Under the pieces are notes generated by a model, which saw nothing but the letters and a program-made list of their open reading frames with translations, was not told the origin of the DNA and ran no database searches. Position numbers and translations under genes: made by a program. This document shows, piece after piece, positions 24,693-34,346 of a DNA stretch of 58,659 bases. The stretch spans positions 1-58,659 of the forward strand of contig DAOPMC010000002.1 in NCBI GenBank assembly GCA_035392025.1. Direction: 5' to 3'. This stretch comes from DAOPMC01 sp035392025 (GTDB lineage: Bacteria > Bacillota_I > Bacilli_A > RF39 > UBA660). Every line of letters begins with the position of its first letter. Position 1 is the stretch's first letter.

Positions 24693-25916
24693 ATGGATGG
24701 GAATGAAATTAATAACCAACAACAAGGACCATTAAAAGAAATAGCGAAGCAACAGATTAAACAGAAGATTAAATCTGGCTTTTTAGCATTTCTTAAAACG
24801 CCTGTTGGTATGTGGATCATGATAATATTACTTATTATTATTGTATTATTTGTAGCTATTATTGTCATATTATTTGCAACAGGAGTTATTTATACAAACG
24901 CTGATAGTTCTACAGTAGCATCTGCATATGAAACTGGTATTACTGTAACAGATGCAAATGGTGAAAATGCTGAAACAGTTTCAATTGAAAACTTTGTAAA
25001 AGGTGCTGTCTATGCACAAGTTGGCGAAGCAGAGGATAATAATGAATACATTAAAGCAATGTCAGTTATAATTAGGACATATGCTATTACCAGTGCAATG
25101 GATGGTGGCAGTATCCAAAATAATACAACCGAAAGCATATATAATGCAAATTATAGTAATAATAGTAATATATCGAGTAACGTCAATAAGACAAAAGGAG
25201 AATTTTTGGATGATGATGGGACATTATATGATGTTGATATTACTAGTATTGATAAGGAGCAATTAAAAGATTTAGCATTAGAAGGTAAAACTTATAAAGA
25301 AATATTAGCAGCAATGTACGGAGAAGGTATTTCGGTAGGGAAAACTAGTTTAATTAATACTGAAGGATTACAATTGAGTAGTGATGGGAAATTCTATATG
25401 AGACTTGGAATGCCACTTAGAACAAATAATTTTTATTATTATCAAGATTCCAATAACTATGGGCGATACTATGAAGGGGAATGTGCTGCTTATGCTACTT
25501 GTAGAGCTAAAGAGATATTAGCTTCTATAGAGTCAACTAAAAGTTGGAATGCTAATGTAAATGGTGGCGCTTATTGTAGTACAAGTGATTCTAAAAAATT
25601 TAATAGTTCTACAGACTATACCGCTCCAAAACCTGGATCAATTGTATCTTGGGAAAAACCTAATGGTATAAATGGTCAGGGCCATGTTGCAATAATTGAA
25701 AAAGTGGAAGGTAACATTGTTACTATTTCGGAGGCTTTTAATAATTTAGGGTCTCTAGGCAACTCTTATATAAGAGCACATGATACTAGTGAAAATAGAA
25801 AACAAAATTGTTTGAAAACTGCATGCTTTAGGACAACAACACTTACAATAGAACAAATGAAAAATCGCAAAAGTAATTATATATTTATGTGCTATATATA
25901 TTTAGTGGAAGAATAG
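24693..25916 (+). CDS. membrane-anchored SpoIID-like plus CHAP cell-wall hydrolase
   Basis: A 407-residue protein: a cytoplasmic Gln/Lys-rich N-terminus, one membrane helix (about residues 40-65), a SpoIID/LytB-like segment (IENFVKGAVYAQVGEA...IKAMSVIIRTYA, about 97-135 onward), and a C-terminal CHAP amidase/endopeptidase domain. The CHAP triad is visible: Cys264 (GECAAYA), His331 (GHVAII), Glu347 (SEAFNN). By eye the essential glutamate of SpoIID is Gln109 here, so that part may only bind wall. Start has AAGGATG 6 nt upstream. Wall hydrolases of this kind accompany T4SSs in monoderms; the block ends 4.6 kb upstream. The coupling is inferred. Confidence 0.82.
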   Translation: MDGNEINNQQQGPLKEIAKQQIKQKIKSGFLAFLKTPVGMWIMIILLIIIVLFVAIIVILFATGVIYTNADSSTVASAYETGITVTDANGENAETVSIENFVKGAVYAQVGEAEDNNEYIKAMSVIIRTYAITSAMDGGSIQNNTTESIYNANYSNNSNISSNVNKTKGEFLDDDGTLYDVDITSIDKEQLKDLALEGKTYKEILAAMYGEGISVGKTSLINTEGLQLSSDGKFYMRLGMPLRTNNFYYYQDSNNYGRYYEGECAAYATCRAKEILASIESTKSWNANVNGGAYCSTSDSKKFNSSTDYTAPKPGSIVSWEKPNGINGQGHVAIIEKVEGNIVTISEAFNNLGSLGNSYIRAHDTSENRKQNCLKTACFRTTTLTIEQMKNRKSNYIFMCYIYLVEE

Positions 25917-25924
25917 GAGAAATT

Positions 25925-26698
25925 ATGAAAAAGATTTATCTATTATTAATTATTGTTTTTTGCTTTTTATTTACTGGGTGCAGTGCTAAATATAATTTAA
26001 CAATAACAGGATCATCAATTAAAGAAAATATTGTAATTACTGAAACATCATCTCAAAAATTAAACACAAAATATGATAGTTTAGGTAATGTCACTTTAAA
26101 ACAGGCATTGCAATATCGTTCACAAGATGTTTTTCCAGCATTTACATATACCGTATATGACTTTGAAGAAAATGAAAAAGTTGATGGAGAAAGTTATTAT
26201 GATGTTACATGGATTAATCAAAGTAATAACGCTGGATTTCAATTAGAGTATTCTTTTAGCAAATCTAATTATAAAGACGCGAGTTCATTAGAAAAGTGCT
26301 ATGAGTATATTAATGTTATTGAATCTGGAAACTATTTAACAATATCAACTAGCAAAAAATTTACATGTTTTGATGAATATAGTTTGCTAGATAGTTTTAC
26401 AATTAATATTACAACATTAAATAAAGTATCATCAAATAACGCTGATAGCGCAAACAATAATATATATACATGGAACATAACTAAAAGCAATGCATCTAAT
26501 AAACCAGTTAGTATTACAATAAATACGAACTCTACAAATGAAGATCCTGATAATCCAGATCCAGTAGAACCGGTAGAACCAACCAACGAAAAACCAGAAG
26601 TAGAAATATGGCATATAATTTTAATAATTATTTTGGTGCTTGGACTTCTAATTATAGCAATTGTCCCTAAAATATTAAGTTCTAGATCAAAAAAATAA
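25925..26698 (+). CDS. lipoprotein with C-terminal membrane helix
   Basis: A 257-residue protein with a lipobox (LFTGC, lipidated Cys19). An extracellular domain of about 180 residues follows, then a Pro/Glu/Asp linker (DPDNPDPVEPVEP), a membrane helix (IWHIILIIILVLGLLIIAIV) and a basic end. Both ends thus sit at the membrane. ATG 25925 follows AGGAGAAATT; an earlier in-frame ATG (25889) lies inside the hydrolase gene and has no site. It starts 9 nt after the wall hydrolase, so the two are likely one operon. Function unknown. Confidence 0.72.
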   Translation: MKKIYLLLIIVFCFLFTGCSAKYNLTITGSSIKENIVITETSSQKLNTKYDSLGNVTLKQALQYRSQDVFPAFTYTVYDFEENEKVDGESYYDVTWINQSNNAGFQLEYSFSKSNYKDASSLEKCYEYINVIESGNYLTISTSKKFTCFDEYSLLDSFTINITTLNKVSSNNADSANNNIYTWNITKSNASNKPVSITINTNSTNEDPDNPDPVEPVEPTNEKPEVEIWHIILIIILVLGLLIIAIVPKILSSRSKK

Positions 26699-26747
26699 AT
26701 GTATAAAAAAAATAAATTTCTCCAATATATAAATGGGAGGAATTTTT

Positions 26748-27299
26748 ATGAGAAAATACTTAATAATAGTGATGGCATTATTAGTAGTGTTTATAACAGG
26801 TTGCAGTTTGACTAATATGGATAATACACCTACTAAACAAGTTGAAAAGGTATTAAATAATTATAAAAATCAGGATGAAACTGTAGTAACTCAATTAGAT
26901 AAAATAGTAGCCACTGATATAACTATGACTGATGCACAAAAAGAAACATATAAAAATATTTTAAAAAAACAATATAGCAATATGATGTATAAAGTCAAAG
27001 ATGAGATAATAGATGGTGACAACGCAACTGTAACAGTTCAAATTGAAGTTTCTGATTTTTATAAAGTAATAATAGCATCCGATGAATACTTGTTAACTAA
27101 TGCATCACAATTTAATAATGCCGAAGGAACATATGATAATAGTTTATTTATTGATTATAAGCTTAATAAACTTGACAAAGCAACCGACAAAGTAACATAT
27201 ACCATAGATTTTTCAGTTCTAAAAGTTGATGATTTGTGGCAAGTTCAACCATTAAGTGATGCAGACATTGAAAAAATACACGGAATTTATGCATACTAA
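26748..27299 (+). CDS. lipoprotein of unknown function
   Basis: A 183-residue protein with signal peptide and lipobox (FITGC, Cys19). The extracellular part begins with a helix (TKQVEKVLNNYKNQDETVV), then a cystatin/NTF2-like alpha-beta unit ending in KVDDLWQVQPLSDADIEKI. This pattern is typical of DUF4878/DUF5105-type lipoproteins. ATG 26748 is chosen for GGGAGG 7 nt upstream. A terminator follows. Confidence 0.72.
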   Translation: MRKYLIIVMALLVVFITGCSLTNMDNTPTKQVEKVLNNYKNQDETVVTQLDKIVATDITMTDAQKETYKNILKKQYSNMMYKVKDEIIDGDNATVTVQIEVSDFYKVIIASDEYLLTNASQFNNAEGTYDNSLFIDYKLNKLDKATDKVTYTIDFSVLKVDDLWQVQPLSDADIEKIHGIYAY

Positions 27300-27302
27300 T
27301 AG

Positions 27303-27328
27303 AAAATGCTAAAAAAGCATTTTTTTAT
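27303..27328 (+). terminator. terminator after the second lipoprotein
   Basis: AAATGCT at 27304-27310 pairs with AGCATTT at 27316-27322, followed by Ts. Confidence 0.7.
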
Positions 27329-27348
27329 TTTACTAGTAATACTTTTTT

Positions 27349-27357
27349 TGATATAAT
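27349..27357 (+). promoter_or_regulatory. extended -10 promoter of the surface-protein gene
   Basis: TGATATAAT matches TGnTATAAT exactly, 19 nt before ATG 27377. Confidence 0.55.
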
Positions 27358-27376
27358 GATATATGTAGAATAAGAG

Positions 27377-30300
27377 ATGATAGAGTTGAAAAAAGTATTG
27401 AGTAAAATTAGAAATATTTTTGGTAATAAATCTATTAATAAATATACTATTATGCTAACAATAATTAGTGTTGTTTTAATTGTTGGTGCAAGTTATGCGC
27501 TAATAGTGAATGATTATTTTACTGGTAAAAAGCATAGCATTATAGCAGGCAAATTAGAGATTACTTTTACTGAATCAAACGGGACATTTACATTAAGTAA
27601 TCAAATTCCATTAACGGATGCTCAAGGATTGAGTGCAGCCAATAATATATATAGTTTTGTAATAAAAAATACTGGCAATGTAGATGCATCATATAGAATA
27701 AAAGTAGTAGATACTACAGTATCAGAAAATAAACTTAATGTAGAAAACATAAAATATTCTTTAAGAATTAATGATGGTGATTGGTCGCTTCCTTTCGTAC
27801 TAACTAATAATGATTTAGGAAGAACGTTATGGGATGGATATATTGATGTCAGTGAAGAATTAGATATAGATGTTAAGTTTTGGTTAGATATTGATACAAC
27901 AGCATCAGAAGCAGGCAAAGTGTTTAGCGGTAAAATAAGTGTTGAGTCAGTTCAATTAGTAGAGGATGGTTATACTGATGTATTAGGACCAACTGTTACT
28001 TTAGTGGGAGATAGTAATGTCAATTTATTGCAAAACGGAACCTTTACTGATGCAGGGGTTTCAAGTGTAGTAGATCCTGTAGAGGGTTCTTTATCAACTA
28101 ACAATGTAAAGAAATTATATGAATATTTTGATGGGAATACATATCAAAAAGTAACAAGTGTTGATACTTCTGTAAAAGGTGTATATTTTATTACATATAG
28201 TATTGCCAATTCATCTGGGAATATTGGTACTTCTATTAGAGTTGTAACAGTATCAACTAATGCTAATACTCCAACAATTTCTTTATCAGGTGATGCGTTG
28301 GTATCTTCACCTAGAGGAACGCTATATGGTGATCCTGGAGCAACAGCAGTGGATTCAAGTTCAAATAGCTTGACTAGTGATATTGTAAAATATGGATATG
28401 TTAATCCTAACGTTGGGGGAGAATATAATTTAAAATATGCAGTAGAAGATTCTAATGGTAATTTTACTGGTGCAACAAGAAAAGTAAGAGTCCTATGGGC
28501 AAGATTTGTTTATAATTATACCGGTGGATATCAAAAATTTATAGCACCTTATACGGGATATTACAATGTAGAATTAAATGGAGCAAGTGGAGGTTCTGGT
28601 CATACAAATGAAGTAGCTAATACGAGATATGGAAAAGGTGGAAGTATAGAAGGAAAAATTTTATTAACTGAAGGAGAAACATTTTATGTATATGTTGGAG
28701 GAGCAGGAGGAGAAGCAACAGATACAACATGTAGTAATACAGAAATAAATACTGACACAAATACCGGAGGAACTGCGGGATATAATGGTGGAGGAACCGG
28801 AGGGAATGACGGATGTACATCATCAAACTCTGCTAATGATGCAGGAGGCGGAGGTGGAGGAGCAACCGACATTAGATATTTTGGGGAAACCACACCAACC
28901 ACAGCAGAACTTGCATGGAATTCAAGTTTAGGATTAAATTCAAGGATAATGGTAGCAGGCGGAGGCGGAGGTTCTACTTTTGTTAATGATACCACTCTAA
29001 ATATTTATGCTGGATCAGGTGGTGGACTGATAGGAAAAAATGCTGGGAAACATTCGTCGGAAACTGATACTAACGTTGGAAAAGGTGGAACACAAAATTC
29101 AGGCAATGCATTTGGAATAGGATCTGCAGGTATTTATGCGACATCAACTAATATAGGAGATGGAGGCGGAGGAGCCGGTTATTATGGTGCAACTGGGCAT
29201 ACTACTACTAGTGAATATGTCGGAGCGGGAGGCGGAGGATCATCATTCATAAGTGGATACGCAGGTGTTAATTCAATAACGAGTTCATCATTAACAAATA
29301 ATCCAAGAACTCAAACAAATAATACGCTTCATTATAGTAATAAATATTTTATAGATAATGAGATGGTTTCAGGATCAAATACAGGAAACGGTAATGCAAT
29401 AATCGCATATGTAGGAACAGCATCACCAACTAGGGTAAATACAAGTTTAAATAATGTTAGATATGTTAAGAATTGTATAAATGGTAATAGTGAAGATAGT
29501 TATAATAGATGGGTAGAATTTCAGACAATATATCAAGGAGAAAATATAGCAAAAGGGCTAACAGCAACAGGAATAACAAACGACTCAACATATCCAATAT
29601 CAAATATAACAGATGGGGATATAACAAGTGCAAATTATGCAAGGGGCGCAACAGGTAATCAATGTGTAGTTGTCGATTTAGGTTCTACATACAACTTAGA
29701 TGAAATTGCAATATGGCATTATTGGGCAGATAGCAGAACGTATTATAATAATGTGACAAGTGTTTCAAGTAATGGAAGTACATATACAACAGTGATGGAT
29801 AATACTCATGCAGAAACAAGTGAAGGAAATAGAATAAATGCGTATGCCACACGTAAAACACAATATACATTAACTATTAACTTAAATGGTGGAGAAACGA
29901 CTTATCCTACAAGTTACAACGTTATTGGAGGAGATACAATAACACTAAAGGAACCAACAAGAACTGATTATACATTTACTGGGTGGAGTATAAATGGAAC
30001 AGGTAGTAGTGTAAGCGGCAATGTAGTAACAATGGGTACTTCTAATGCAATCGTAACAGCTCAGTGGCGAGCAAATGAGTATACCGTTATATATAATAGT
30101 TCTGGTGGAAGTGGTACAACAGCAAATAGTACCCATGTATATAATGTTGCACAAAACCTGACAACCAATGGTTTTTCTAAAATAACAACAGGAGCATCAG
30201 GAATGGTATATAGATTCTTAGGATGGGCGACATCAAGTGGAAGTACAACTGTTTCATATACTGATGGACAAAGTGTAAGCAATTTAGCAAGTAGTGGGAC

Positions 30301-31177
30301 TGTGAATTTGTATGCAGTATGGGGTAATTTATTTACATATACAGGATCTTCTTATTATGTTGATGGGACGGCATCTAGTTGGATCATAAGATTAAAGAGT
30401 GTTGGGTCATATACAATTACCTTTACTACAGCAACTACGGTTGATGCTTTCGTTGTAGGCGGCGGTGGTGCCGGTGGCGGTCACAACGCAAGTTACAAAT
30501 ATTCAGGCGGCGGTGGTGGCGGTAGTGGATACGTTGCAACGTATACTAGTGTGCCATCACTATCTGCAAATACTGCAAATACTGTTTATGTAGGAGCAGG
30601 AGGAGCAGGCGTATCAGCAGCAAATGGGAATTCCGGAACACAATCATATTTTATTAGTACAACTTATAAGGCAGAAGGAGGTTCAGGAGGATCAGCTAAT
30701 GTAGGTCTATTGAGAGGTGGAGCAGGAGGAGCAGGCGGCTGCGGTGGCGGCGGTGGCGGAATTAACGGAGGTCCTACATATCAAGCAATATCAGGTTCAG
30801 GAGGATATAATGGCAAATCAGGAATTGCAAATTATACCGGGTTAGGTATTGGAGCTCAAGGAACGGGTAGTGGAGTAACTACTTGTGAATTTGGTCAAGG
30901 TACAGCAAGTGCCTCATCATGTAATTCAGGTGTTACAATGTATGGTGGTGGAGGAGCAGGAGGAACTGGTAGTAGAAGTGGAGAATCTTGTGCTGTAAAT
31001 ATTGGGACAGCAGGAACACCGGGAGGTGGAGCAGGAGGATTTTGTACAACAGGTGGAGCAGGAGTTGCTAATACTGGAGGCGGCGGTGGAGGAGCAGGAT
31101 CCAGCACAACAAATAATGTTAATTATGCCGGTGGAGCAGGCGGCTCTGGGATAGTGGTTTTACGAAATCATAGTTAA
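27377..31177 (+). CDS. giant multidomain glycine-rich surface protein
   Basis: A 1266-residue protein. By eye, in order: N-terminal membrane/signal segment (about residues 23-45); a TasA/camelysin-like domain (about 45-200); two Ig-like DUF5011-type domains (about 208-295 and 297-373); a glycine-rich domain (about 377-690, starting FVYNYTGGYQKFIAP); a discoidin/F5-8-type carbohydrate-binding domain (about 700-835); InlB-type B repeats (about 840-985, with TFTGW); and a second glycine-rich domain ending GGSGIVVLRNHS. There is no LPxTG. ATG 27377 is used; TTG 27386 has a better-placed GAGATG site. An adhesin, biofilm or matrix role is likely. Domain borders are approximate. Confidence 0.8.
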   Translation: MIELKKVLSKIRNIFGNKSINKYTIMLTIISVVLIVGASYALIVNDYFTGKKHSIIAGKLEITFTESNGTFTLSNQIPLTDAQGLSAANNIYSFVIKNTGNVDASYRIKVVDTTVSENKLNVENIKYSLRINDGDWSLPFVLTNNDLGRTLWDGYIDVSEELDIDVKFWLDIDTTASEAGKVFSGKISVESVQLVEDGYTDVLGPTVTLVGDSNVNLLQNGTFTDAGVSSVVDPVEGSLSTNNVKKLYEYFDGNTYQKVTSVDTSVKGVYFITYSIANSSGNIGTSIRVVTVSTNANTPTISLSGDALVSSPRGTLYGDPGATAVDSSSNSLTSDIVKYGYVNPNVGGEYNLKYAVEDSNGNFTGATRKVRVLWARFVYNYTGGYQKFIAPYTGYYNVELNGASGGSGHTNEVANTRYGKGGSIEGKILLTEGETFYVYVGGAGGEATDTTCSNTEINTDTNTGGTAGYNGGGTGGNDGCTSSNSANDAGGGGGGATDIRYFGETTPTTAELAWNSSLGLNSRIMVAGGGGGSTFVNDTTLNIYAGSGGGLIGKNAGKHSSETDTNVGKGGTQNSGNAFGIGSAGIYATSTNIGDGGGGAGYYGATGHTTTSEYVGAGGGGSSFISGYAGVNSITSSSLTNNPRTQTNNTLHYSNKYFIDNEMVSGSNTGNGNAIIAYVGTASPTRVNTSLNNVRYVKNCINGNSEDSYNRWVEFQTIYQGENIAKGLTATGITNDSTYPISNITDGDITSANYARGATGNQCVVVDLGSTYNLDEIAIWHYWADSRTYYNNVTSVSSNGSTYTTVMDNTHAETSEGNRINAYATRKTQYTLTINLNGGETTYPTSYNVIGGDTITLKEPTRTDYTFTGWSINGTGSSVSGNVVTMGTSNAIVTAQWRANEYTVIYNSSGGSGTTANSTHVYNVAQNLTTNGFSKITTGASGMVYRFLGWATSSGSTTVSYTDGQSVSNLASSGTVNLYAVWGNLFTYTGSSYYVDGTASSWIIRLKSVGSYTITFTTATTVDAFVVGGGGAGGGHNASYKYSGGGGGGSGYVATYTSVPSLSANTANTVYVGAGGAGVSAANGNSGTQSYFISTTYKAEGGSGGSANVGLLRGGAGGAGGCGGGGGGINGGPTYQAISGSGGYNGKSGIANYTGLGIGAQGTGSGVTTCEFGQGTASASSCNSGVTMYGGGGAGGTGSRSGESCAVNIGTAGTPGGGAGGFCTTGGAGVANTGGGGGGAGSSTTNNVNYAGGAGGSGIVVLRNHS

Positions 31178-31202
31178 AGATAGATTTTTCTATCTTTTTT
31201 TT
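31176..31202 (+). terminator. terminator after the surface-protein gene
   Basis: AAAGATAGA at 31176-31184 pairs with TCTATCTTT at 31189-31197, followed by Ts. Confidence 0.75.
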
Positions 31203-31210
31203 GTTTTATA

Positions 31211-31239
31211 TTGATTTCTCTTTTTAAACCAATTATAAT
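31211..31239 (+). promoter_or_regulatory. lon promoter
   Basis: TTGATT at 31211-31216 and TATAAT at 31234-31239 are spaced by exactly 17 bp, upstream of lon. Confidence 0.6.
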
Positions 31240-31269
31240 AAAAGTCATTATGTTGGGAGGCGCTATTTT

Positions 31270-33591
31270 ATGATTAAAACTACATTGCCAGTCTTAATTT
31301 TAAAAGGCGCTATTTTATTTCCAAACAGTGAGATAAGGCTTGAGATAGACAATAATAAAGACAAAGAATTGGTACTGCTTGCTGAAACATACTTTAATTC
31401 ACATATTTTGATTGCCAATCAAAAAGATCCTTTAGAAGAGAACCCTGATGTTACAGAGCTTCCTATGGTCGGAGTTATTGGAATTATCTCTCTGAAATTA
31501 GATTTGCCAAATGGCAAAACGCGAATAGTTATCAAGGGTATCCAAAGAGCAAAAATAAGTTGCTATGAAAAAGATGATGATGTATTAAATTCTATATTGG
31601 AGCCTGTTGTGGAAGATAGTTTAGAATCATTTGAAGAGGTTGCATATGCAAGAAGTCTAATTAGGCAACTAGAAATGTTTATTGATAATGTGCCTTATAT
31701 GAGTAATAGTATTCTATCACAAATAAATAATATGACAGATATCAATAAATTAACAGATATAGTTGCAATATATATTCCCTCATCTTATGAGAGAAAGTTA
31801 GAATTATTAGAAGAATGTAATCCGGTAATCAGAGTTAGAATGTTACTTGATGATATTAATAAAGAATTAAAAGTAATTGATTTGGAAAAAAAACTTGAAC
31901 AAGATGTTTCAAAGGAATTGGAAAAAGCACAGAAGGAATTTGTTCTTCACGAAAAATTAAAATTAATTCGTGAAGAGTTAGGGGATATTAATGACAAAGA
32001 TAGTGAAGTTGATCAATTAAAATCTAAAGTTAATATTCTCAATGCACCTAAGAAGATAAAAGACAGATTGATGCTTGAAATTCATAGGTATGAGAGTTGC
32101 TCAACTGCATCACCAGAATTAGGTGTTATTAGAAATTATATAGATTGGTTATTATCTCTTCCTTGGAAGAAAGAAACTAAAGATAATCTTGACTTAAACA
32201 AAGCAGTAGAAATTTTAAATAATAGTCACTATGGTCTCGATAAAATAAAGGAAAGAATAATAGAATTTTTAGCATTAAGACAGATGACCAAGAATGCTAA
32301 TAGCCCCATCTTATGTTTTGTTGGTCCCCCAGGTGTTGGTAAAACCACACTTGCAAAATCTATTGCGACAGCAATTAATCGTCATGTTACTAAAATATCA
32401 GTAGGCGGGATAAATGATGAGGCAGAAATTGTAGGTCACAGAAAAACTTATATAGGTGCAGCGCCTGGTAAGATAATTCAAGGCATGAAAAAAGTAGATT
32501 CATCAAATCCAGTATTCATAATAGATGAAATTGATAAAATGACTAAAGACATTAAAGGAGATCCAGCATCTAGTTTATTAGATGTTTTGGATAAGGAACA
32601 AAACAATAGTTTTCAAGATCTTTATATTGAAGAAGAATTTGATTTATCGAAAGTCATGTTTATTTGTACTGCGAATTATAAAGAACAAATTCCATTAGAA
32701 CTATTGGATAGATTAGAAGTTATAGAATTATCTAGTTATACAGAATATGAGAAGTTTAATATTGCCAAATATCATATAATACCAAAAGAAATAATAAATC
32801 ATGGGTTAAAAGAAAGAAATGTTTTATTTAGTGATGATGCAATTTTTAAAATAATTAGAAATTATACTAAGGAAGCTGGAGTTAGAGAGTTAGAAAGAGA
32901 AATATCTTCTGTGCTTAGAAAAATAGTCAAAGAAATCGTAGTAAAAAACAAAAAGAGGTTTAAATATGTAATTGAGGAAAACGATGTTACTATTTATCTT
33001 GGTAATGAAAAATACTTATATAATCAAAATGAAATAATTAAAAAAATAGGTGTAGTAAATGGTATGAGTTATATGCCAAGTGGTGGAGATATATTACCAA
33101 TTGAAATTGTTCATTATAAGTGTAGTGGAAATATTATAGCAACAGGATCTTTGGGAGATGTATTTGTAGAAAGTGTTAAAATTGCAATTAGTTATATAAA
33201 AGCCAACTGTGAAAAATTCGAAATTGAGCCATCATTGATAAGTGAATCTGATATTCATATTCATGTTCCAGAAGGAGCTATAAAAAAAGATGGGCCAAGT
33301 GCTGGTGTTGCAATTACGACAGCACTAATAAGTTCTTTTACTGGCAAGAAAATATCATCAGAAATAAGTATGACTGGTGAAATTACATTAAATGGGGATG
33401 TACTAGCAATAGGAGGATTAAAAGAAAAAGTGATAGGTGCTAAAAGAGCAAATATTAAGAGAATTTATCTACCTAAAACTAATAAGAAGGATTTAGATGA
33501 TATAGATGAATATATAAAGAAAGGGATTAAATTTGTAATGATCGATAATTATGAACAAATCATATCAAATTTATTGGAAGAAAAATTATGA
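31270..33591 (+). CDS. lon: ATP-dependent Lon protease
   Basis: A full-length 773-residue LonA that degrades damaged and regulatory proteins in the cytoplasm. It has the N-terminal substrate domain (about residues 1-200) and a helical linker. The AAA+ domain carries Walker A GPPGVGKT at 352-359 and Walker B VFIIDEIDKM. The C-terminal S16 protease has the Ser677 (GPSAG) and Lys720 (LKEK) dyad. GGGAGG precedes ATG 31270. It overlaps the next gene by ATGA at 33588-33591. In Bacillus, lonA lies not far from spoVID-ysxE, as here. Confidence 0.97.
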   Translation: MIKTTLPVLILKGAILFPNSEIRLEIDNNKDKELVLLAETYFNSHILIANQKDPLEENPDVTELPMVGVIGIISLKLDLPNGKTRIVIKGIQRAKISCYEKDDDVLNSILEPVVEDSLESFEEVAYARSLIRQLEMFIDNVPYMSNSILSQINNMTDINKLTDIVAIYIPSSYERKLELLEECNPVIRVRMLLDDINKELKVIDLEKKLEQDVSKELEKAQKEFVLHEKLKLIREELGDINDKDSEVDQLKSKVNILNAPKKIKDRLMLEIHRYESCSTASPELGVIRNYIDWLLSLPWKKETKDNLDLNKAVEILNNSHYGLDKIKERIIEFLALRQMTKNANSPILCFVGPPGVGKTTLAKSIATAINRHVTKISVGGINDEAEIVGHRKTYIGAAPGKIIQGMKKVDSSNPVFIIDEIDKMTKDIKGDPASSLLDVLDKEQNNSFQDLYIEEEFDLSKVMFICTANYKEQIPLELLDRLEVIELSSYTEYEKFNIAKYHIIPKEIINHGLKERNVLFSDDAIFKIIRNYTKEAGVRELEREISSVLRKIVKEIVVKNKKRFKYVIEENDVTIYLGNEKYLYNQNEIIKKIGVVNGMSYMPSGGDILPIEIVHYKCSGNIIATGSLGDVFVESVKIAISYIKANCEKFEIEPSLISESDIHIHVPEGAIKKDGPSAGVAITTALISSFTGKKISSEISMTGEITLNGDVLAIGGLKEKVIGAKRANIKRIYLPKTNKKDLDDIDEYIKKGIKFVMIDNYEQIISNLLEEKL

Positions 33592-34283
33592 TAAGTATTG
33601 AAATGAGAGATATGATTTTAGATTCATATCAAGAACTAGAAAAAAGGAAAGAACAAGCTTCAGCATATAGACTACTGTATTTATTAGAAAGATCACTAAT
33701 AATTTCAGATGAAGGGAACAAATTATTACCTATATATGAAGATAAAACATTATTTTGTGTTAACTATAAAATTTTAAAAGAATTAATATCAGAACCATAT
33801 TTTAATGTTTCATTTTACTCTTCTCAATTATATAATAGTGCATATAATTTTGTTAAGAAAGTTAGAGAAATATTTGAATCCGATGCTAATTATGCAATGG
33901 TTAATGATCAAGTATGTGAATTGTTAAGTGATGTTAATGGCTTAAAATCAGATATAAAAACTATTAATCCAAATCTTGTCAATAGATGTTATGTTGCTAT
34001 GGAAATGATGGATCGTAAATTATCAAGGCCTAAAGCAAGAAAGGCAGTTTCGTTAGGAATAAATTTAAATGATTTAATTGAATATGATACAATTTATTAT
34101 TGGTGTCATGTCTTAAACATTAGTCTACCTGATAAATATATGGCATTTAGTAAAAAACAGAAACTAAAGATAAAGTTATTGGAAGAATCGTCTTTTAATA
34201 AAATTAGTAACTGTTACTTAGAAAGCAATGACAGAAGTTTGATAGTGGAAGGACCAGAGAGAAAACGTAAAAAAGATAAGTAA
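33588..34283 (+). CDS. hypothetical protein coupled to lon
   Basis: A 231-residue soluble, charged and mostly helical protein, starting in the lon stop codon (ATGA). No signal peptide or membrane segment. A cysteine-containing middle (QVCELLSDVNGLKSDI, RCYVAMEMMDRKL) and a basic C-terminal tail (ERKRKKDK) are notable. I recognise no family. A terminator overlaps the stop. Confidence 0.65.
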   Translation: MISIEMRDMILDSYQELEKRKEQASAYRLLYLLERSLIISDEGNKLLPIYEDKTLFCVNYKILKELISEPYFNVSFYSSQLYNSAYNFVKKVREIFESDANYAMVNDQVCELLSDVNGLKSDIKTINPNLVNRCYVAMEMMDRKLSRPKARKAVSLGINLNDLIEYDTIYYWCHVLNISLPDKYMAFSKKQKLKIKLLEESSFNKISNCYLESNDRSLIVEGPERKRKKDK

Positions 34284-34295
34284 TTATCTTTTTTC
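34269..34295 (+). terminator. terminator overlapping the end of the lon operon
   Basis: AAAAAGATAA pairs with TTATCTTTTT across a short loop at 34280-34283, followed by Ts. Confidence 0.65.
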
Positions 34296-34346
34296 ATTTT
34301 ATAGATATATTTGCATATATTTAAATGAAATGAAAGGAGATATTTT

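Noticed and set aside
25889..25924. Earlier start for the first lipoprotein
   Set aside because: It lies inside the upstream hydrolase gene, has no ribosome site, and would bury the signal peptide and lipobox.
28617..28995. Proline-rich minus-strand ORFs inside the surface-protein gene
   Set aside because: They are mirror images of the glycine-rich codons and have no ribosome sites; the same holds for 30895-31107.
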